A stretch of 64,000 bases of DNA from an uncultured Collinsella sp. (GTDB lineage: Bacteria; Actinomycetota; Coriobacteriia; Coriobacteriales; Coriobacteriaceae): assembly GCA_900541725.1 (NCBI GenBank), contig UQLB01000005.1, positions 1 through 64,000 of the forward strand, in the 5' to 3' direction. The translations under genes and the position numbers were made by a program. Below are positions 17,660 through 26,556 of the stretch, piece after piece. Every line of letters begins with the position of its first letter. Position 1 is the stretch's first letter. The notes below the pieces were generated by a model. The model was not told the DNA's origin and did not search any database. It saw only the letters and a program-made list of their open reading frames with translations.

Positions 17660-18548
17660 ACGAAGCAAGGTGACGCAATAGGTGAAGAAATACCGTCTGG
17701 TGTCGATCGGTCCAGGCATTTTGTCGATAGCAAAAGTAGATGGGCAAGGCTACGTCATGCGAGCCTTCAATGGAACACTCGCTCACTTCCAGTCCATCTG
17801 ATGCGAGAGAAGAGCCAGAAAAGCTCAATATCAATCCCCCGGCTTGAAGAAACTCAGTCTGCGCCCTGTTTCCGTATTCGACATCGCGAAAGCGGAAATT
17901 AACCAGCTGGGCTTCGGGGCATTGATTGATTGCATTGAGACAGGGTGACAAATTAATGGGAACAGCGAGCCTGCCGCCCAGTAACTCACGAATGGTCATA
18001 GCGTCAACAGATTGATGACCAGCTGGGCATGAAAGAACCTTGAGCTCCTTTTCACCCAAGTATTTCGAAGAAAGGACACTATCCCTTGGTTCCTCAAATG
18101 AGATGGCCGCATCCGAAATGCCAAGCACAAGTGATTCAAAGCATGTGGCCGTTGGCTGATGCCAAACATCAAGGTGAATCTGAGGGTGCGAGCTTTCAAA
18201 CGAGTCGTACCAGTTTTCGGAAAAAAGACGCCCCCGCCCGTGAAGACAGGGGGCGTAAAGACGGAAATGGCCGTCGGGCGAAACGCCGCCGTTCCCCGAT
18301 TGAGCGTACTTTTTGAGATCGTCGACTTGCGCCAGGATCACGCGTGCACGATGCGCAAATTCTCTGCCCGCCGGAGACAAAACAGCCTCCCCCGCCGATC
18401 GGTCGAGCAAAACAATCTGATACTCAGATTCCAACTTTTTTATTGCCGACGAAACGGCCTGCGGACTCACGTGAACGGCGCGAGCCGCTTTGCGCACGCC
18501 GCCATAGTTCGCTACAGCTTGAAGGTATTCGAGTTGAGAAAGCTGCAT
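17658..18548 (-). CDS. LysR-family transcriptional regulator
   Basis: The 296-residue product starts with the LysR winged helix-turn-helix (LEYLQAVANYGGVRKAARAV, then SPQAVSSAIKKLE) and continues into an effector-binding domain. LysR proteins bind small-molecule co-inducers and commonly control an adjacent gene, here the MFS transporter 120 bases downstream. GGAG lies before the start. Like the transporter it is AT-richer than its neighbours, so the pair may have arrived together. Confidence 0.9.
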   Translation of the reverse strand: MQLSQLEYLQAVANYGGVRKAARAVHVSPQAVSSAIKKLESEYQIVLLDRSAGEAVLSPAGREFAHRARVILAQVDDLKKYAQSGNGGVSPDGHFRLYAPCLHGRGRLFSENWYDSFESSHPQIHLDVWHQPTATCFESLVLGISDAAISFEEPRDSVLSSKYLGEKELKVLSCPAGHQSVDAMTIRELLGGRLAVPINLSPCLNAINQCPEAQLVNFRFRDVEYGNRAQTEFLQAGGLILSFSGSSLASDGLEVSECSIEGSHDVALPIYFCYRQNAWTDRHQTVFLHLLRHLAS

Positions 18549-18589
18549 AGATTACTCCAAAGGCAGCCAAGTCGACGGGCCGTGCGTCC

Positions 18590-18925
18590 TCAGATGAGGT
18601 TCTCGCCCAGGTTCTTGCCGCCGAGAACGTGCATGTGGAAGTGCATGACGGTCTGGCCGGCGTTGACGCCCTTGTTGGAGATGACGCGGAAACCGTCCTC
18701 CAAGCCCTTGGCCTTAGCGACCTCCTGGATGGCGTGAGCCATGGCGCCCATGGTCTCGGCCGGCACGTTATCGGCGATATCGCTGTAGTGCTTCTTGGGG
18801 ATCACGAGCGTGTGGACCGGCGCCTGGGGGTTGAGGTCGTCGAAGGCGATGACCTGGTCGTCCTCATAGACAACGGTCGAGGGGATCTCGTGGTTGGCAA
18901 TTTTGCAGAAGATGCAATCGCACAT
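18590..18925 (-). CDS. HIT-family nucleotide hydrolase (HinT-like)
   Basis: The 111-residue histidine-triad protein shows the zinc-like CDCIFCKI N terminus, ALNP-type segment FDDLNPQAPVH, and the catalytic triad HFHMHVLGG near the end. Members hydrolyse adenosine phosphoramidates and similar nucleotides. The start at 18925 follows AAAGGAA. It is the last gene after xseA and xseB on the minus strand, 49 bases downstream. Confidence 0.93.
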   Translation of the reverse strand: MCDCIFCKIANHEIPSTVVYEDDQVIAFDDLNPQAPVHTLVIPKKHYSDIADNVPAETMGAMAHAIQEVAKAKGLEDGFRVISNKGVNAGQTVMHFHMHVLGGKNLGENLI

Positions 18926-18974
18926 GGTTGGTTCCTTTCTCACAGACCAAGGTAATTATATTTGGTCGGGATGG

Positions 18975-19241
18975 TTAGAACGAGAGGTTGTCGTCCGTGT
19001 TGGCGGCTTCGCCGTCGGCAAGCACGTCGTTGCCGTCGACGTCCTTCAGGAGCACCGAGACCTTCTGCTCGGCATCGGCCAAGCGTGTGCGCAGGCTCTT
19101 GAGGAGCTCGACGCCGCGGGTGTAGCTCTCGAGCGACTCCTCGAGCTCCATGTCGCCCGACTCCAGGCTGCGGATGATGAGCTCCAGCTCCTGCGAGGCC
19201 TGCTTGTACGTAAGCTGCTCGACCGGGGTCTTCTCTGCCAT
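18975..19241 (-). CDS. xseB: exodeoxyribonuclease VII small subunit
   Basis: The 88-residue product is a helical protein with the XseB signature TYKQASQELELIIRSLESG followed by LEESLESYTRGVELLK. It binds several-fold to XseA to make the single-strand exonuclease. Start at 19241 follows GGAAAGGAA; the TTG at 19259 is unlikely. It lies 42 bases downstream of xseA. Confidence 0.94.
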   Translation of the reverse strand: MAEKTPVEQLTYKQASQELELIIRSLESGDMELEESLESYTRGVELLKSLRTRLADAEQKVSVLLKDVDGNDVLADGEAANTDDNLSF

Positions 19242-19283
19242 ATCTATTTCCTTTCCCAAAGGTTTATCACTGTAAAACGCGGT

Positions 19284-20735
19284 CTATTCGACCGTATTGA
19301 CCGTTGCCGCAACGTTACCGTCTGCCATGCGCACACGGATGGCGTCGCCGGGCTTAAAGGTCTTGGCGCTCGTGGCCACACCATCAACGCTGTACGCGAT
19401 GGAATAGCCGCGGGCGAGCACCTTGAGCGGCGACAGGGCATCGAGCGAAGCCGCTGCACGGCCCAGGTCGGACGCTGGCTTGCTGAGCATCGTGCGCCCC
19501 TGATGCTCCAGGCGGGAGCTTGCGAGCGTGAGCGCATGGCGCTTACCATCGAGCCCCGAGGTGCTTGTAACCAGACGCTCGGGCAAACGCTCAAAGTTGG
19601 AGCGAAATGTCCCGACCGAGCGTACTATGGCGCCCGACAGGCGATCGGCAGTCAGCGCAAGCTCCGATTCGCGACGCTCGACCATAAATGTGGGGTCGTT
19701 GAGGCACGGGCGGCACGCGGCCGCATCGAGCGCATCGCCCAAGCGAGCCGTATAGGTATCCCAGGCACGGCGCCCGCGCTGATCGAGCATTTCCAGATCG
19801 ACCTGATTCGACCCGATCATCGAAGCCATCGCGGCGCCCAGACGCTGATGGCGCGCCTCGAGCACGTCGGCCAACTCCGTCATAGCCGGCGCCACCGATT
19901 CTGCCGCTGCCGTTGGCGTGGAGGCGCGGCGGTCGCTCACCATATCGCAAATCGAGGTATCGGGCTCATGGCCAATGCCGGTCACCACGGGCACAGGACA
20001 AGCCGCCACCGCGCGGGCAAGCTCCTCGTCGTTGAAGGTCATGAGGTCCTCAAAGGAGCCGCCGCCGCGCACCAGCAAAATGCAATCCGGCGCCGGCGTA
20101 ATGGCGGCGGCACGGTGCAGCCCCTCGATTAGCTCTGCCGGTGCGCCCTCGCCCTGGACCTTGGCGCCCACGCAGACGAGCTCGACGAGAGGGTTGCGAC
20201 GACGCAACGTGCGCTTGACGTCGTCGATTACGGCGCCCGAAAGCGAGGTGACGACCGCCACGCGGGAGCAGAACACCGGGATGCGGAGCTTGCGCGCTTC
20301 GTCCATCAGGCCCTCGCGGCGTAGCTTTTCGGCCAGTTGCGCCACTTGTTGACGCAGCAAACCCTCCCCCGCCAGCGAAAACGAGCGAGCGACAAAGCTC
20401 ATGCGGCCCGTGGCCTTATAGAGATTGAAGCTGCCCTTAAAGCTCACCTGCATGCCGTCGCGCAGATCGAACGTGCGCTTGAGATAGGCGCCCTTCCAAA
20501 TGATGCAGTCAACGGCGGCCGAATCGTCCTTGATCTGGAAATAGCAGTGACCGCTTCGGGCGTTAGGACCACGAAAACCTGTGACCTCGCCCAGAACGCT
20601 CAGCTGCGGAATGGCATCGAGCGCACCGGCGGCGATCTCCACCGCCTGGCTCACGCTGAGCTCCTTGCGCTCCTGATCGTCCGAGCCGTCAAACTCGGCG
20701 GAAACAGCATTGCCGGTTAGGTTCCAGCCTGCCAC
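19284..20735 (-). CDS. xseA: exodeoxyribonuclease VII large subunit
   Basis: The 483-residue catalytic subunit degrades single-stranded DNA to oligonucleotides. An N-terminal OB fold (VLGEVTGFRGPNARSGHCYF) is followed by the catalytic domain with CILLVRGGGSFEDLMTFNDE and GIGHEPDTSICDMVSD, then a coiled-coil region. It starts with GTG preceded by AAAGGAGG. It forms an operon with xseB and the HIT gene. Confidence 0.96.
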   Translation of the reverse strand: MAGWNLTGNAVSAEFDGSDDQERKELSVSQAVEIAAGALDAIPQLSVLGEVTGFRGPNARSGHCYFQIKDDSAAVDCIIWKGAYLKRTFDLRDGMQVSFKGSFNLYKATGRMSFVARSFSLAGEGLLRQQVAQLAEKLRREGLMDEARKLRIPVFCSRVAVVTSLSGAVIDDVKRTLRRRNPLVELVCVGAKVQGEGAPAELIEGLHRAAAITPAPDCILLVRGGGSFEDLMTFNDEELARAVAACPVPVVTGIGHEPDTSICDMVSDRRASTPTAAAESVAPAMTELADVLEARHQRLGAAMASMIGSNQVDLEMLDQRGRRAWDTYTARLGDALDAAACRPCLNDPTFMVERRESELALTADRLSGAIVRSVGTFRSNFERLPERLVTSTSGLDGKRHALTLASSRLEHQGRTMLSKPASDLGRAAASLDALSPLKVLARGYSIAYSVDGVATSAKTFKPGDAIRVRMADGNVAATVNTVE

Positions 20736-20804
20736 GCAGCCTCCTTTCGTTATCGAGCACAGAGGCTCCGGCCCCGTGCGAAATTAAGTCCAACACATAG
20801 TACA

Positions 20805-20834
20805 GCGCCGCGGGGACACGAATCCCCGCGGCGC
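20805..20834 (-). terminator. GC-rich hairpin before xseA
   Basis: A perfect 12-base stem (GCGCCGCGGGGA) with a six-base loop follows the membrane peptidase gene. There is no U-tract, so termination may be inefficient. Confidence 0.55.
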
Positions 20835-20850
20835 CCAGTGACCCAATTTG

Positions 20851-21555
20851 TTATCGGTTGGAGTTTCTGTTGTAGCGAGCCATAAGGTAGAGCAGCTGAA
20901 TAATCGAAGTGAGCGCTGCGGCCACATAGGTAAGCGCGGCTGCCGTCAGTACCTTCTTGGCGCCGTTGACCTGCTTGGAGCTCATGCCCGACTGCTCGAT
21001 GTACGCCACAGCACGTCGGCTGGCGTCAATCTCGACAGGCAACGTAACGAGTTGGAACAGCACACTAAACGAGAAGAAGATCAACGCGAGGGTCGTGAGC
21101 CCGGCAATGTTCATAAACAGGCCCAAGAGTAACACGATGGTCCAGGTGTTCTGGGTAAAGTTGACGACCGGCACGAGGGCGGTACGCACTTTCATCATGG
21201 CATAGCCGCTTTGACGCTGGGCGGCATGGCCCGCCTCGTGGCAGGCGACGGCAACGCTTGCGACCGAACCGCCCGAACGGTTGGCATCCGACAGATACAG
21301 GTTGTTGTCCTGCGGGTTGTAATGGTCGGTGAGCTCGCCAGCGACACCCTTGATACCCACGGCGCTACAACCGTTGGCATCGAGCATGCGGCGAGCGACT
21401 GTGGCACCCGTATCGCCGTCCGAGCGAACCTTGGACCAGGTTTTGTACGTCGAGTTGATATAGTTCTGTGCGGCAAGGCCAAGCACCGTGCAGACAAGAA
21501 CAACCAGCAGGTACAGCGGGTCGATGCCAAAGCCGTATCCATAGTAATAAGGCAT
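20851..21555 (-). CDS. membrane zinc metallopeptidase (YugP-like)
   Basis: The 234-residue protein begins Tyr/Gly-rich, has a membrane segment at residues 13-30, the zinc-binding HEAGHAAQ near residue 106, and two or three more hydrophobic segments in the C-terminal half. It matches the small family of membrane zinc peptidases related to YugP. GGAGG precedes the start. Physiological substrate is unknown. Confidence 0.88.
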   Translation of the reverse strand: MPYYYGYGFGIDPLYLLVVLVCTVLGLAAQNYINSTYKTWSKVRSDGDTGATVARRMLDANGCSAVGIKGVAGELTDHYNPQDNNLYLSDANRSGGSVASVAVACHEAGHAAQRQSGYAMMKVRTALVPVVNFTQNTWTIVLLLGLFMNIAGLTTLALIFFSFSVLFQLVTLPVEIDASRRAVAYIEQSGMSSKQVNGAKKVLTAAALTYVAAALTSIIQLLYLMARYNRNSNR

Positions 21556-21619
21556 GCGAATTCCTCCGAGTCGAGTTACACGTTGGAGGCATTTTACCCA
21601 CTCAACCGGCTAGGCTTCC

Positions 21620-22753
21620 CTACAGGAGCTCGATTTTGCCGTCCTTCACCGTCAACCCCATATTGCCGGAAAGCAGATCGTCTAGACGCGAACCCACGAG
21701 CTCAAAGCGCCAGCCTTCGCGCAGGGGGCTCTGCTCGGGATGCTCAATGTAGTCGGCCAGGTCATCGCGCGAGGCAATGACCGAGGTCGCCACGCCCGAG
21801 CGCTCGGCAACTAGGCGAATGAGCGCATACATCAGGTCCGTCACGCTCTCCAACTCCGGCGAAATCTGACGGTGCCCGCGCACCATGAGCGGCAGGCGAT
21901 CGTGCGGGCAGCTCGCGCCGCGCTTGATGGCCATGAGCGCACCGTCCACGTCGCGCTCCCCCAACTGATCGGTACCGCGAATGCTACGGAACTCCTCAAC
22001 GCGCACGGGATTGCGCTTAACGAGCGCAAGCAGCGTGTCGTCGGACATGACCCACTTGCGCGGGATGTTACGGCGCTCGGCGCGATCCTCGCGCCAAGCG
22101 GCGAGCTCGCGCGCGATGCCCAACTGGTGACGGCTACACGAATTGATGCGTTTGACCTTGCGGAACGCCTCGTGGCGATCGGCGCGATAGTGCGACTCGT
22201 CAGCCAGCGGGCGCAACTCGTCGAGCACCCAGTCCACACGGCCCAGCTCGCGCAGGCGGCTCATCATCTCGGTATAGGCGACGATCAGGTACTTGACGTC
22301 GTCGATCGCATACTCAATCTGCTTATCGGTCAGCGGGCGGCGCGACCAGTCAGTCAGCGACTCGGTCTTGGGCAGCGATACACCGCAGAACGTCTGAACA
22401 AGCGCGCCATACGAAATCTGCTGGCGCTCGCCCAAAAAGGCGGCGGCCACCTGCGTGTCAAAAATCGGTCGTGGCAGCACGCCCACGGTATGGAGCATGA
22501 CCTCCATATCCTGCGAGCACGCGTGGAAGACCTTGGTCACGCTCTCGTCGGCCATAAGCTCGGCCAGCGGCGATAGGTCGTCGATTACCAGGGGATCGAC
22601 CGCGACGCTCTCAGCAGGGGTGGCAATCTGAACCAAACATAGACGCGGATGGAACGTGCGCTCGCGCAAAAACTCGGTATCGACGGCAATCGCGTCGAAC
22701 TCACGGGCGCGCTGGCAAAAGTCGAGTAGAGCCTGATGTGTGGAAATGTACAT
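21620..22753 (-). CDS. rnd: ribonuclease D
   Basis: The 377-residue 3'-5' exonuclease trims tRNA precursors. The DEDDy residues are in AVDTEFLRERTF, FHACSQDMEVM and YAIDDVKYLI, and a helical HRDC region follows. The start at 22753 is preferred from family length; a GTG at 22789 would add twelve residues. It is divergent from the lipid-kinase gene. Confidence 0.92.
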   Translation of the reverse strand: MYISTHQALLDFCQRAREFDAIAVDTEFLRERTFHPRLCLVQIATPAESVAVDPLVIDDLSPLAELMADESVTKVFHACSQDMEVMLHTVGVLPRPIFDTQVAAAFLGERQQISYGALVQTFCGVSLPKTESLTDWSRRPLTDKQIEYAIDDVKYLIVAYTEMMSRLRELGRVDWVLDELRPLADESHYRADRHEAFRKVKRINSCSRHQLGIARELAAWREDRAERRNIPRKWVMSDDTLLALVKRNPVRVEEFRSIRGTDQLGERDVDGALMAIKRGASCPHDRLPLMVRGHRQISPELESVTDLMYALIRLVAERSGVATSVIASRDDLADYIEHPEQSPLREGWRFELVGSRLDDLLSGNMGLTVKDGKIELL

Positions 22754-22851
22754 ATCAACCCATCGAATAAGGTTAGGCCCGAAAAACACGGGTAGGATAT
22801 CGGCATTGCCTTACAACTATACTCGGTTAGTCACAGAACGGGAACGTAAGT

Positions 22852-23769
22852 ATGCGCTGCCTTATCATCCACAACCCGGCATCGGGCCCCAGCTCAGATG
22901 AAATCTTCGCATTCACGCACGCCCTTGCACAGGGCGGCGACGAGGTCGTGATGCGCTTTATCGGCGATGGCATGGAACCCGAGGACGCCGTGGCAGACGT
23001 GCGCGAGTTTGACCGCGTGGTCGTTTCGGGCGGCGACGGCACTGTCTCCAACGTGCTCGACCAGATGCGCGGATGCGGTGTCCCCACGCTCGTCTTCCCC
23101 TCCGGTACGGCCTGCCTGTTCTTCAACAACATCGGCAATGCCCCCGAGGCGGCGGCGCTCGCCAAGGCCTGCCGTGCCGGTCGCACGGTCAAAGTCGACA
23201 TGGGCGAGCTCTTTTGGCTCGACGAGAACGGCAACGAGAAGCGCCACGGCTTCATCATCATCGCCGGCTCGGGCTTCGACGCCGAGATCATGATGAAGGC
23301 CGCCCCCACCAAAAACGACATCGGCGAGATCGCCTACTTCCTCTCTGCGCTCGCCACGCCCAACCCTACGGTAGCGCACTTTACGATTGAGCATGACGGC
23401 ATTGTCGAGGAGCTCGACGGCATCTGCTGCATGGCCGGCAACACCTCGGTCATCCAAAACGACATCAACCTGTTCCCCGACTGCCGCATGAACGATGGCA
23501 TGGTCGACATTGCGGTCATCGAACCCGTGCGCACCGTGCAGCTGCTGCCTACCGTGATCACCGCTGCGCTTGACCCTGCCGGCAAGGTACTCGGGCGCCC
23601 GCAGTTCAAGATCATCCAGACCAAGGAAGCCAAGATCACCTGCACCCCGTCGCTGGGCATGCAGTTCGATGGCGAGATCATCTCCAGCAACTCGGGCGTC
23701 TTTGGTGCCCGCGCACTTCCGCAATGCCTCGACCTCATCGTCGACGAATTCTCACCGCTCGGAAAATAG
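22852..23769 (+). CDS. diacylglycerol/lipid kinase family protein
   Basis: The 305-residue product has the DAGK catalytic signature VVVSGGDGTVSNVLD and the later FDGE motif (MQFDGEIIS), typical of bacterial YegS/DgkB-like lipid kinases. These phosphorylate diacylglycerol or related lipids at the membrane face. The ribosome-binding site is weak. A 30-residue membrane peptide follows immediately and may be its partner. Confidence 0.9.
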   Translation: MRCLIIHNPASGPSSDEIFAFTHALAQGGDEVVMRFIGDGMEPEDAVADVREFDRVVVSGGDGTVSNVLDQMRGCGVPTLVFPSGTACLFFNNIGNAPEAAALAKACRAGRTVKVDMGELFWLDENGNEKRHGFIIIAGSGFDAEIMMKAAPTKNDIGEIAYFLSALATPNPTVAHFTIEHDGIVEELDGICCMAGNTSVIQNDINLFPDCRMNDGMVDIAVIEPVRTVQLLPTVITAALDPAGKVLGRPQFKIIQTKEAKITCTPSLGMQFDGEIISSNSGVFGARALPQCLDLIVDEFSPLGK

Positions 23770-23778
23770 GAGGACCTC

Positions 23779-23871
23779 ATGAACGACAATCCCCTGCTCG
23801 GCTTTATCATCATCGTTTTGGCCATGCTCGTCGGCTATGCGATCAACATGATTCACCGCCGGAAGAAGTAA
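23779..23871 (+). CDS. 30-residue single-span membrane peptide
   Basis: A short frame begins nine bases after the lipid kinase stop with a perfect AGGAGG that overlaps it. The peptide starts MNDNPLLGF, has one hydrophobic helix (IIIVLAMLVGYAINMI) and ends in a basic HRRKK, so it should insert with the tail in the cytoplasm. The tight coupling suggests it works with the lipid kinase, perhaps as an anchor. No known family is recognised. Confidence 0.75.
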   Translation: MNDNPLLGFIIIVLAMLVGYAINMIHRRKK

Positions 23872-23906
23872 TTCCACATTGGTATGATATTCATCCAATT
23901 ATCGTC

Positions 23907-23947
23907 TCCCCTGCTGTTTATGCATTTGCCAAACAGCAGGGGATTTT
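23907..23947 (+). terminator. terminator after the lipid kinase operon
   Basis: A perfect 13-base stem (TCCCCTGCTGTTT) with an 11-base loop followed by TTTT. Confidence 0.92.
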
Positions 23948-24177
23948 CATTTCAGGCATTCCCAGCTACTTTATTCGGCTACAGTAATTACAGGGCGTCT
24001 TTATTAAAGTAAAGCTACAAACTGAGTACAATTAACCGCTCGTCGCATATTTCATTACGCTTATCGAGTAAGTTTCTTTCATAGATGAATATTGTTTCCA
24101 GTTCGTTACGCTAATGGGGTGTCTTTATTGGCTGAAGCCCTCTGGCGACAGAGGGCTTTCGCACGCTGGGAGGGAAA
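23948..24177 (+). promoter_or_regulatory. leader region of the C69 dipeptidase
   Basis: This AT-rich spacer should hold the promoter of the dipeptidase. The motif GTCTTTATT appears twice, near 23997 and 24121. A compact hairpin GCCCTCTG-GCGA-CAGAGGGC (24137-24156) followed by TTTC sits 21 bases before the start and resembles a terminator or attenuator. Nothing else is recognised. Confidence 0.4.
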
Positions 24178-26154
24178 ATGAGGAAAACTCACCCCGTCCA
24201 CGCGCTCAAGAAGCTAGGCATAGGCCTCGCCTTTGGAGCTGCAACCATCATGTCCATGCCGACGTCTGCGCTCGCCTGCACGCAGATGTACATGGGCAAG
24301 AACCTTACGGCCGACGGTAACACGTACTATGGCCGCACCGAGGACATTGGCACTCGTTACCTCAAACACTATGGCATCGAGCCCTCTTATGGCCCTGGTC
24401 ATACCTACAGCTCGGACGAGTCCGGATTCTCCTACACCTCGACCAAGACTACGTATCGTTACAGCTACGTGCGTGACCATCCTGCTGAGTGGGACGGACG
24501 CTGGGATGCCTACTCCGAGGCCGGCATCAATGAGAAGGGCGTCTCCTGCTCCGCAACACTGAGCACCTCCTACAACGACGATGCCAAGGCAGCGGATCCC
24601 ACGACCAAGCATGCCCACAAAGCAAATCCCGAGGTCAAAAATACCGGCATCGGCGAGTACAGCTACGCGGGCGTCATCTTGGGCGAGAGCGCAACGGCCC
24701 GCGAGGGCGTCGAGCTTATCGGCAGTCTGATTGACGAGCAGGGCGTCTGCTCCAACGACCAGATTGTCATCGCCGACAACACCGAGACTTGGCTGTTCGC
24801 CGCGCTTTCCGGCCACCAGTGGATCGCTATGAAGCTGACCGACGACGTCGCTTCGGTCAACCCCAACATTAGTAACCTCAATTTCCAGGTCAATCTTGAC
24901 GATCCTGAGAACTGCCTCCACTCTGAGGGGATCAAGACTATGCCCGAAGAGAAGGGCTTCGCCAAGTACTTTGAAGACGGACAGTTCGATGTTGCCCAGA
25001 CCTACGGTGCATCTATCAACAATACGGGCATGGGCTCTTGGGCGCGTTATATCCAGGGCCGCGACTACTTTATGGCTCCGCTGACCGAGGGCACCGACTA
25101 CGAGATCGTCAAGGACAAGGACAAGAATGACGTCACGCTCGGTGCTATGGTTCATGAGATGCAGCCGCTGTTCTTCCAGCCCAGCAAGTCCGACTGGAAC
25201 ACGTTTGAGCTGATTCGCGCCTTCGGCAACCGCGGTGAAAAAGTCCCCGGCCTTAATGCCAATACTGACGGTGTCAGCAGCATCGGTTCCGACCGCAACG
25301 CCGAGGCCAACCTCTTCCAGATTCGAAAGGGCTATGACCCCGAGGTTGCAACCATCCAGTGGGAGATGCTCTCCTGCGCCGAGTTCTCCGTCGCTATCCC
25401 GCTATACTCCGCTCTGATGACCGAAGTCAGCCCCTACTTCAGCGACCAGACCGTTGATTATGGTCACTGCAGCGAGACGGACATCGTGAACAACGAGGAG
25501 CCCGAGAACTCCATTAACTACGTCCTGATGGACATCAACTCGCTTTGCTTCGCGAACCGCGCACAATTCGCCACCAGCGTCCGCACCTACCTCGATGCGC
25601 TCCAGAACGAGCTCATCGAGCAGAACAAGGAAGTCGACACCGCCATGCTGGCCAAGACGACCACCGAGGGCCGCACTGCCCTGGCCAACAAGGCCGGCAA
25701 GGCTGCTACCGAGAACACCTACAAGAAGTGCAAGGCACTGCTCCAGGAGATGCGCGCCTATCAGAAGGCCGAAAACTTCGACCAGCCCTTCACCCCAAGC
25801 GACCTGAACACCGAGACCAACGGCCTCAAGGTGTCCATCACCTACGCCAAGGATGCTCTTGCCACCGATCCGGTCACCCCGGATCAGCCCGGCACCCCCG
25901 AGCAGCCTGGTACTCCTGAGCAGCCCGGTACCCCCGAGCAGCCCGCTAAGCCCGAACAGCCCACCACCAAGCCCGAGAAGCCTAGCAAGTCCGACACCAC
26001 GACCACGGTAACCACTAACAAGACGAACACCAAGGGCGGCCTGCCCACCACTGGCGATCGTTTTGATGGCCGCATGGTGGCCGCATTCGCCATCGCTGGC
26101 GTTGCCGTCATCTCCGCGGGCGGTTACTTCCTCTACCGTCGCAATAAGGAGTAA
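24178..26154 (+). CDS. LPXTG-anchored C69-family dipeptidase
   Basis: The 658-residue protein is a surface dipeptidase of family C69 (PepD-like Ntn hydrolases). A signal peptide (residues 1-33, ending TSALA) precedes Cys34 in ACTQMYMGKNLTADG; removal of the signal would expose this cysteine as the N-terminal nucleophile, so export and activation could be one step. The family segment SYYGRTEDIG-like TYYGRTEDIG follows. The C terminus has GTPEQP repeats (about 570-590), a Thr/Lys-rich wall-spanning region, the sortase motif LPTTG, a hydrophobic helix and YRRNKE. GGGAGGG precedes the start. Confidence 0.94.
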   Translation: MRKTHPVHALKKLGIGLAFGAATIMSMPTSALACTQMYMGKNLTADGNTYYGRTEDIGTRYLKHYGIEPSYGPGHTYSSDESGFSYTSTKTTYRYSYVRDHPAEWDGRWDAYSEAGINEKGVSCSATLSTSYNDDAKAADPTTKHAHKANPEVKNTGIGEYSYAGVILGESATAREGVELIGSLIDEQGVCSNDQIVIADNTETWLFAALSGHQWIAMKLTDDVASVNPNISNLNFQVNLDDPENCLHSEGIKTMPEEKGFAKYFEDGQFDVAQTYGASINNTGMGSWARYIQGRDYFMAPLTEGTDYEIVKDKDKNDVTLGAMVHEMQPLFFQPSKSDWNTFELIRAFGNRGEKVPGLNANTDGVSSIGSDRNAEANLFQIRKGYDPEVATIQWEMLSCAEFSVAIPLYSALMTEVSPYFSDQTVDYGHCSETDIVNNEEPENSINYVLMDINSLCFANRAQFATSVRTYLDALQNELIEQNKEVDTAMLAKTTTEGRTALANKAGKAATENTYKKCKALLQEMRAYQKAENFDQPFTPSDLNTETNGLKVSITYAKDALATDPVTPDQPGTPEQPGTPEQPGTPEQPAKPEQPTTKPEKPSKSDTTTTVTTNKTNTKGGLPTTGDRFDGRMVAAFAIAGVAVISAGGYFLYRRNKE

Positions 26155-26161
26155 CGTCTCA

Positions 26162-26213
26162 GCTGAGCGGACAAGGCAGCAATGGCAGCCTCGCCCGCTC
26201 AGCCCGCTCTTTT
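26162..26213 (+). terminator. terminator after the dipeptidase
   Basis: GCTGAGCGG and CCGCTCAGC form a nine-base stem around a 24-base loop; TTTT follows a few bases later. Confidence 0.55.
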
Positions 26214-26233
26214 GACCGGCGGGAAACCCGCCT

Positions 26234-26256
26234 GAAATCTTTTCAAAAAAGATTTC
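26234..26256. promoter_or_regulatory. palindrome upstream of the Trp leader
   Basis: GAAATCTTTT-CAA-AAAAGATTTC is a perfect palindrome of 10+3+10 bases. It lies 22 bases before TATAGT (26278-26283), a likely -10 for the leader transcript, so it covers the -35 region and may be an operator. It could instead be a second terminator hairpin of the dipeptidase gene. Confidence 0.45.
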
Positions 26257-26341
26257 CCCGCACACACTTCGCTGTGCTATAGTGCAGCGCAACAGCAACT
26301 AGGTGCGACCGCGCCACGGCATCACGAAAGGAGCCACCGAC

Positions 26342-26410
26342 ATGAAGAACGCGATGAACTCTCTCAACAACTGGTGGTGGCGTGATGCGAATACGATCGG
26401 TCGACAGTGA
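26342..26410 (+). CDS. tryptophan attenuator leader peptide (22 residues)
   Basis: A 22-codon frame with a strong AAAGGAG eight bases upstream encodes a peptide starting MKNAMNSLNN and then three consecutive tryptophans (codons 11-13, bases 26372-26380). Three Trp codons in a short leader frame followed by a terminator is the classic layout of a trp attenuator. The downstream genes encode a transporter rather than biosynthetic enzymes. No other function is expected for the peptide itself. Confidence 0.85.
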   Translation: MKNAMNSLNNWWWRDANTIGRQ

Positions 26411-26479
26411 GTCCCTCACGCCTGTTTTTGCGCTCTAGGTGATTGAAAGGCCTCCGGTTTCGACCGGGGGCCTTTTTTT
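26379..26479 (+). promoter_or_regulatory. ribosome-mediated transcription attenuator
   Basis: A 13-base terminator stem (26446-26458 with 26463-26475) with a TTCG loop ends in seven T. CGGTCGA at 26398-26404, inside the leader frame, is complementary to 26460-26466 in the terminator, giving an antiterminator. GGCGTGA (26379-26385), overlapping the third Trp codon, pairs with TCACGCC (26416-26422). A ribosome stalled at the Trp codons leaves 26398-26404 free and allows read-through. One that reaches the stop codon at 26410 covers it and permits termination. Confidence 0.75.
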
Positions 26480-26556
26480 CTATCTCGAGCCCGATCGCAT
26501 TCGCATCACGCGCCTCCGCTTTTCTCTTGCACTCCCCTTCCGAAAGGATTTTCACC

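Noticed and set aside
22753..22789. GTG start for ribonuclease D at 22789
   Set aside because: Adds twelve unconserved residues; the family start fits ATG 22753 better, though it cannot be fully excluded.
25870..25960. Short tandem repeats in the dipeptidase, considered as a possible CRISPR or satellite
   Set aside because: They are in-frame codons for GTPEQP repeats next to an LPTTG anchor, typical of a wall-spanning region.
26443..26556. N-terminal extension of the S component from 26443
   Set aside because: The extension would start inside the terminator hairpin; a good ribosome-binding site precedes 26557.
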